From DATAVK01 sp036267755 (GTDB lineage Bacteria > Actinomycetota > Actinomycetes > JAFAQI01): 8,016 bases of DNA. A program made the translations under genes and the position numbers. Positions 5,341 through 8,016 of this stretch are shown in pieces. Below the pieces are notes generated by a model. It saw only the letters and a program-made list of their open reading frames with translations, ran no database searches and was not told the DNA's origin. Every line of letters begins with the position of its first letter. The first letter of the stretch is position 1. The stretch spans positions 1 through 8,016 of the forward strand of contig DATAVK010000149.1 of the NCBI GenBank assembly GCA_036267755.1, given 5' to 3'.

Positions 5341-6879
5341 CTAGGGCCGCCTCCAGACCCGGCCGTCGCGCGCCAACATCGCGTCGGCACCGCGCGGGCC
5401 CCACTCGCCGGCCCGATACTTCTCCGGCGCCTTACCCTTCCAGTACGCCTCGAGCTGGTCCACGACCCGCCAGGACGCGTCGACTTCCTCGTTGCGCGGG
5501 AACAGCGTGGCGTCGCCCAGCAGGACGTCGAGGATGAGCCGCTCGTAGGCCTCCGGTGAGCTCTCCGTGAACGACTCGCCGTACAGGAAGTCCATCGACA
5601 CGTCGCGGACCTCCATCGCCGAGCCGGGGACCTTCGAGCCGAAGCGCAGGGTGACGCCTTCGTCCGGCTGGACCCGGACGACGAGCTGGTTCTGGCCGAG
5701 CTCGACGGTGTCCGTGTCGTCGAACGGCAGGTGCGGCGCGCGCTTGAACATGACGGCGATCTCGGTCACCCGGCGAGGCAGCCGCTTGCCGGTGCGGAGG
5801 TAGAACGGCACCCCGCCCCAGCGACGCGTCTCGATCCCTAGCCGGACCGCGGCGTAGGTCTCGGTCAGCGAGTCCGGCGGGATGTCCTTCTCGTCGAGGT
5901 ACGCCGGAACCCGCTCACCGGCCAACCAGCCCTGGTCGTACTGGCCGCGGATCGCGTAGTGCTCGTGGTCCTCGGGCAGCGAGACCGCGTTGAGAACCTT
6001 GATCTTCTCGGTGCGGATGGCCTCGGGGTCGAACGACACCGGCTCTTCCATGGCCGTGAGAGCGAGCAGCTGGAAGATGTGGTTCTGCAGGACGTCGCGG
6101 GCGGCTCCGGCCGAGTCATAGAACGCGGCCCGGCCGCCGATGCCCACGTCCTCAGCCATCGTGATCTGCACCGAGTCGACGTAGTGGGAGTTCCAGATCG
6201 GCTCGAACAATGTGTTGGCGAAGCGCAGCGCCAACATGTTCTGCACCGTCTCCTTGCCGAGGTAGTGGTCGATCCGAAAGACGTCCTCGGGGGTGAACAC
6301 CTCGTCGACGAGTGCGTTGAGCTCGCGCGCCGACTCGAGGTCGTGACCGAACGGCTTCTCGACGACGACCCGTCGCCAGCCGCCGGTGATCGAGTTGTCC
6401 GCCATGCCGGTCCGTTGCATCTGCTTGAGCACGATCGGGAACGCCGACGGCGGGATCGACAGGTAGAACGCGGCGTTGCCTTGGATGCCATGACTCGCCT
6501 CGAGCTCGATGAGGGTCGAGGCGAGGGTGTCGAACGCCTCGTCGTCGTCGAACGCGCCGGGCAGGAAGACCAGGGAGTCGGCGATCCGCCGCCACACGTC
6601 GTCGCGGAACTCGGTGCGGGCGTACTTCTTGGCCGCCTCGCGGGCCAGCGACTCGAAGTCCCCGACGTCCCAGTCACGGCGGGCGAAGCCGAGCAGGACG
6701 AAGCCCGGCGGCAGCAGACCGCGGTTGCCCAGGTCGTAGATCGCCGGGATCAGCTTCTTGCGCGACAGGTCACCGGTGACGCCGAACACGACGACGGCAC
6801 ACGGCCCCGGGACCCGAGGCAGCCGGCGGTCGCGAGGGTCGCGCAGCGGGTTACCGGGGTCGCCCCCGCTCGCTCTCAC
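5341..6879 (-). CDS. zwf: Glucose-6-phosphate 1-dehydrogenase
   Basis: This 512-residue cytosolic enzyme oxidises glucose-6-phosphate to 6-phosphogluconolactone, reducing NADP+. The Rossmann nucleotide motif is GVTGDLSRKKLIPA (33-46). VVEKPFGHD lies at 172-180. The substrate signature RIDHYLGKE is at 202-210, with the reactive lysine K209 and phosphate-binding H205. QNHIFQ at 265-270 carries H267, equivalent to the catalytic base. A roughly 24-residue charged, proline-rich N-terminal tail (about 2-26) precedes the fold and is usual for actinobacterial Zwf. The start is GTG, overlapping the pgi stop by 4 nt (GTGA), with only a weak ribosome site, implying coupling. All catalytic residues I could place are intact. 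Confidence 0.96.
   Translation of the reverse strand: MRASGGDPGNPLRDPRDRRLPRVPGPCAVVVFGVTGDLSRKKLIPAIYDLGNRGLLPPGFVLLGFARRDWDVGDFESLAREAAKKYARTEFRDDVWRRIADSLVFLPGAFDDDEAFDTLASTLIELEASHGIQGNAAFYLSIPPSAFPIVLKQMQRTGMADNSITGGWRRVVVEKPFGHDLESARELNALVDEVFTPEDVFRIDHYLGKETVQNMLALRFANTLFEPIWNSHYVDSVQITMAEDVGIGGRAAFYDSAGAARDVLQNHIFQLLALTAMEEPVSFDPEAIRTEKIKVLNAVSLPEDHEHYAIRGQYDQGWLAGERVPAYLDEKDIPPDSLTETYAAVRLGIETRRWGGVPFYLRTGKRLPRRVTEIAVMFKRAPHLPFDDTDTVELGQNQLVVRVQPDEGVTLRFGSKVPGSAMEVRDVSMDFLYGESFTESSPEAYERLILDVLLGDATLFPRNEEVDASWRVVDQLEAYWKGKAPEKYRAGEWGPRGADAMLARDGRVWRRP
5350..5354 (-). promoter_or_regulatory. Ribosome binding site for opcA
   Basis: On the minus strand GGAGG lies inside the last codons of zwf, 9 nt before the opcA ATG at 5340. 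It is the strongest Shine-Dalgarno in this operon. It fits an abutting stop-start pair, where the ribosome needs help to re-initiate. Confidence 0.6.
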
Positions 6880-8016
6880 GCCGGCTCACCGGCGGCAGCG
6901 TGCAGCAGCTGGGCGATCCCGGCGGCCCGGTCGGTCAGGTGCAGGTGCAGCAGTGGTCGGTGGCGCTGGGTGAGCGCCTGCCGGTCGCCGAGCGCCTGGG
7001 CGAGCTGAAGCTTGCCGAAGCTGAACGGCCGGCCCGGGATCTCGAGGTCACGGACGTGGGCACCCGTGATCTGCAGGAAGGCACCGACCTGCGGACCGCC
7101 TTTGTGGAACTGGCCGGTCGAATGCAGGAAGCGCGGCCCCCAGCCGAACGTCACCTGATGCTCGGTACGTCGGGCCAGCTCGTCCCTGATCCGGGCGGTC
7201 GCGGCATCGTGAAGCCGGTCGAGGTAGGCCATCACGGCCAGGTAGCCATGGTCGGGTATCGCAGCGAGCAGGGACGCGATGGCTCCGTCGAGGTCGGTGG
7301 CACCGGCCAGCAGGTCGGTTTCGGCGGTGACTTCGACCGCCCCGTCGACGAAGCTGGGCGCCGTCGCAGGCAGGGCGCCGTCGCCGGCCTTCTCGAGCAC
7401 CGCGTTGGTGTTGTCTTTGGACTCTTGGACGTTGGGCTGGTCGAACGGGTCGATGTCGAGCGCCCGGCCGGCCACCGCTGTCGCGAACTCCCAGACCATG
7501 AACTGGGCACCGAGCGGCCCGGATACGGCGCTGCCCGTCGGGTTCGGCGTACCGCCCAGGGACACCGGGTGGGTGTCGTCGCGGTCGGCGTACCCTGGTG
7601 AGCTGGTGTCAGTGACCACCACGGGGAGCAAGCCCCGGCCCTGCTTGCCGGTCGACTCGGCGATCAGCTGCTCGGCCCAGTCGCCGAACCCGGGGATCCC
7701 CGATCCGGCGTCGGCGAGAACGACCTTGTCGTGGCCGATGCGTCCGAAGCCGCCGAGCGCCGCACCGAGGGTGAGACCGGGGTTGCCGGTGTCGCCGAAG
7801 AGGCTCTCGAGGATGTCGCCGGCCTGGTCGAGCAACTCCTCGACTGGTACGCCGGCGAGGCCGGTCGGGACCAGGCCGAACGCGCTCAGGGCGCTGTAGC
7901 GGCCGCCGATGTTCGGGTCGGCGAGGAACACCTGGTAGCCGGCGTCCTCAGCGGTCTGCTGCAGCGGCGACCCGGGATCGGTGACGACCACGATCCGCTG
8001 GGCCGGGTCGAGCCCG
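6876..8016 (-). CDS. pgi: Glucose-6-phosphate isomerase, C-terminal part (gene runs off the window)
   Basis: This frame is open through the window edge; the GTG at 7991 is an internal valine (the residues before it read GLDPAQRI), not a start. About 379 codons are present, roughly the last two thirds of a typical 540-560 residue actinobacterial Pgi. The enzyme interconverts glucose-6-P and fructose-6-P. Motifs are DPNIGGRYSALSAFGL (around 7880-7919), resembling the first isomerase signature with its sugar-phosphate loop; IDPFDQPNVQESK (7416-7454), the counterpart of the second signature; and HSTGQFHKGGP (7092-7124). The HKGGP form is one I associate with the isomerase domain of bifunctional transaldolase/isomerase proteins as well as stand-alone actinobacterial Pgi. 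Whether a transaldolase domain is fused upstream cannot be seen. Its TGA overlaps the zwf GTG by 4 nt. Confidence 0.9.
   Translation of the reverse strand, partial: GLDPAQRIVVVTDPGSPLQQTAEDAGYQVFLADPNIGGRYSALSAFGLVPTGLAGVPVEELLDQAGDILESLFGDTGNPGLTLGAALGGFGRIGHDKVVLADAGSGIPGFGDWAEQLIAESTGKQGRGLLPVVVTDTSSPGYADRDDTHPVSLGGTPNPTGSAVSGPLGAQFMVWEFATAVAGRALDIDPFDQPNVQESKDNTNAVLEKAGDGALPATAPSFVDGAVEVTAETDLLAGATDLDGAIASLLAAIPDHGYLAVMAYLDRLHDAATARIRDELARRTEHQVTFGWGPRFLHSTGQFHKGGPQVGAFLQITGAHVRDLEIPGRPFSFGKLQLAQALGDRQALTQRHRPLLHLHLTDRAAGIAQLLHAAAGEPA

Noticed and set aside
5959..7008. Plus-strand open frame (349 codons) opposite zwf and the end of pgi
   Set aside because: Composition is typical of a complement frame, and it crosses the zwf-pgi junction on the other strand. 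No homology is recognisable.

Overview
The window looks like chromosomal DNA from a high-GC Gram-positive actinobacterium. Base composition is strongly G+C-rich, codon third positions are mostly G or C, and GTG and TTG starts are used. It carries opcA, a glucose-6-phosphate dehydrogenase assembly gene that in my knowledge is typical of Actinobacteria, fused into a pgi-zwf-opcA-pgl operon. I cannot name the genus from sequence alone. No RNA genes, insertion sequences, CRISPR arrays or prophage genes were seen, and no stretch over 300 bases lacks a gene.

Layout. Bases 1-109 are a short non-coding leader with a strong hairpin (24-61). Next comes a plus-strand operon: an OppB/DppB-type permease (110-1120), an OppD/DppD-type ATPase (1169-2218), an OppF/DppF-type ATPase (2215-3294) and secG (3294-3533). 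Only 20 bp separate secG from a convergent minus-strand operon. Read 5' to 3' on the minus strand, that operon is pgi (cut by the window edge at 8016), zwf (6879-5341), opcA (5340-4330) and pgl (4333-3554).

Function. The plus-strand genes encode most of a peptide-class (or related solute) ABC importer: one membrane subunit and both ATPases. The usual second permease (OppC) and the substrate-binding protein are not in the window and may lie upstream. SecG, a small Sec translocase subunit, is translationally attached to the end of the importer operon. The minus-strand genes form the entry to the oxidative pentose phosphate pathway. Pgi interconverts fructose-6-P and glucose-6-P, Zwf (with OpcA) oxidises glucose-6-P to 6-phosphogluconolactone with NADPH formation, and Pgl hydrolyses the lactone. 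Each minus-strand junction is a 4-nt overlap or direct abutment, so these four proteins are very likely co-translated.

Overall this is core metabolism plus a common transporter, and I found no convincing undescribed system. The points most worth a second look are the absent OppC gene, a missing cysteine in the C-terminal cysteine motif of the OppD-type ATPase, the coupling of secG to an importer, a possible ATC start for the OppD-type gene, and the leader hairpin.
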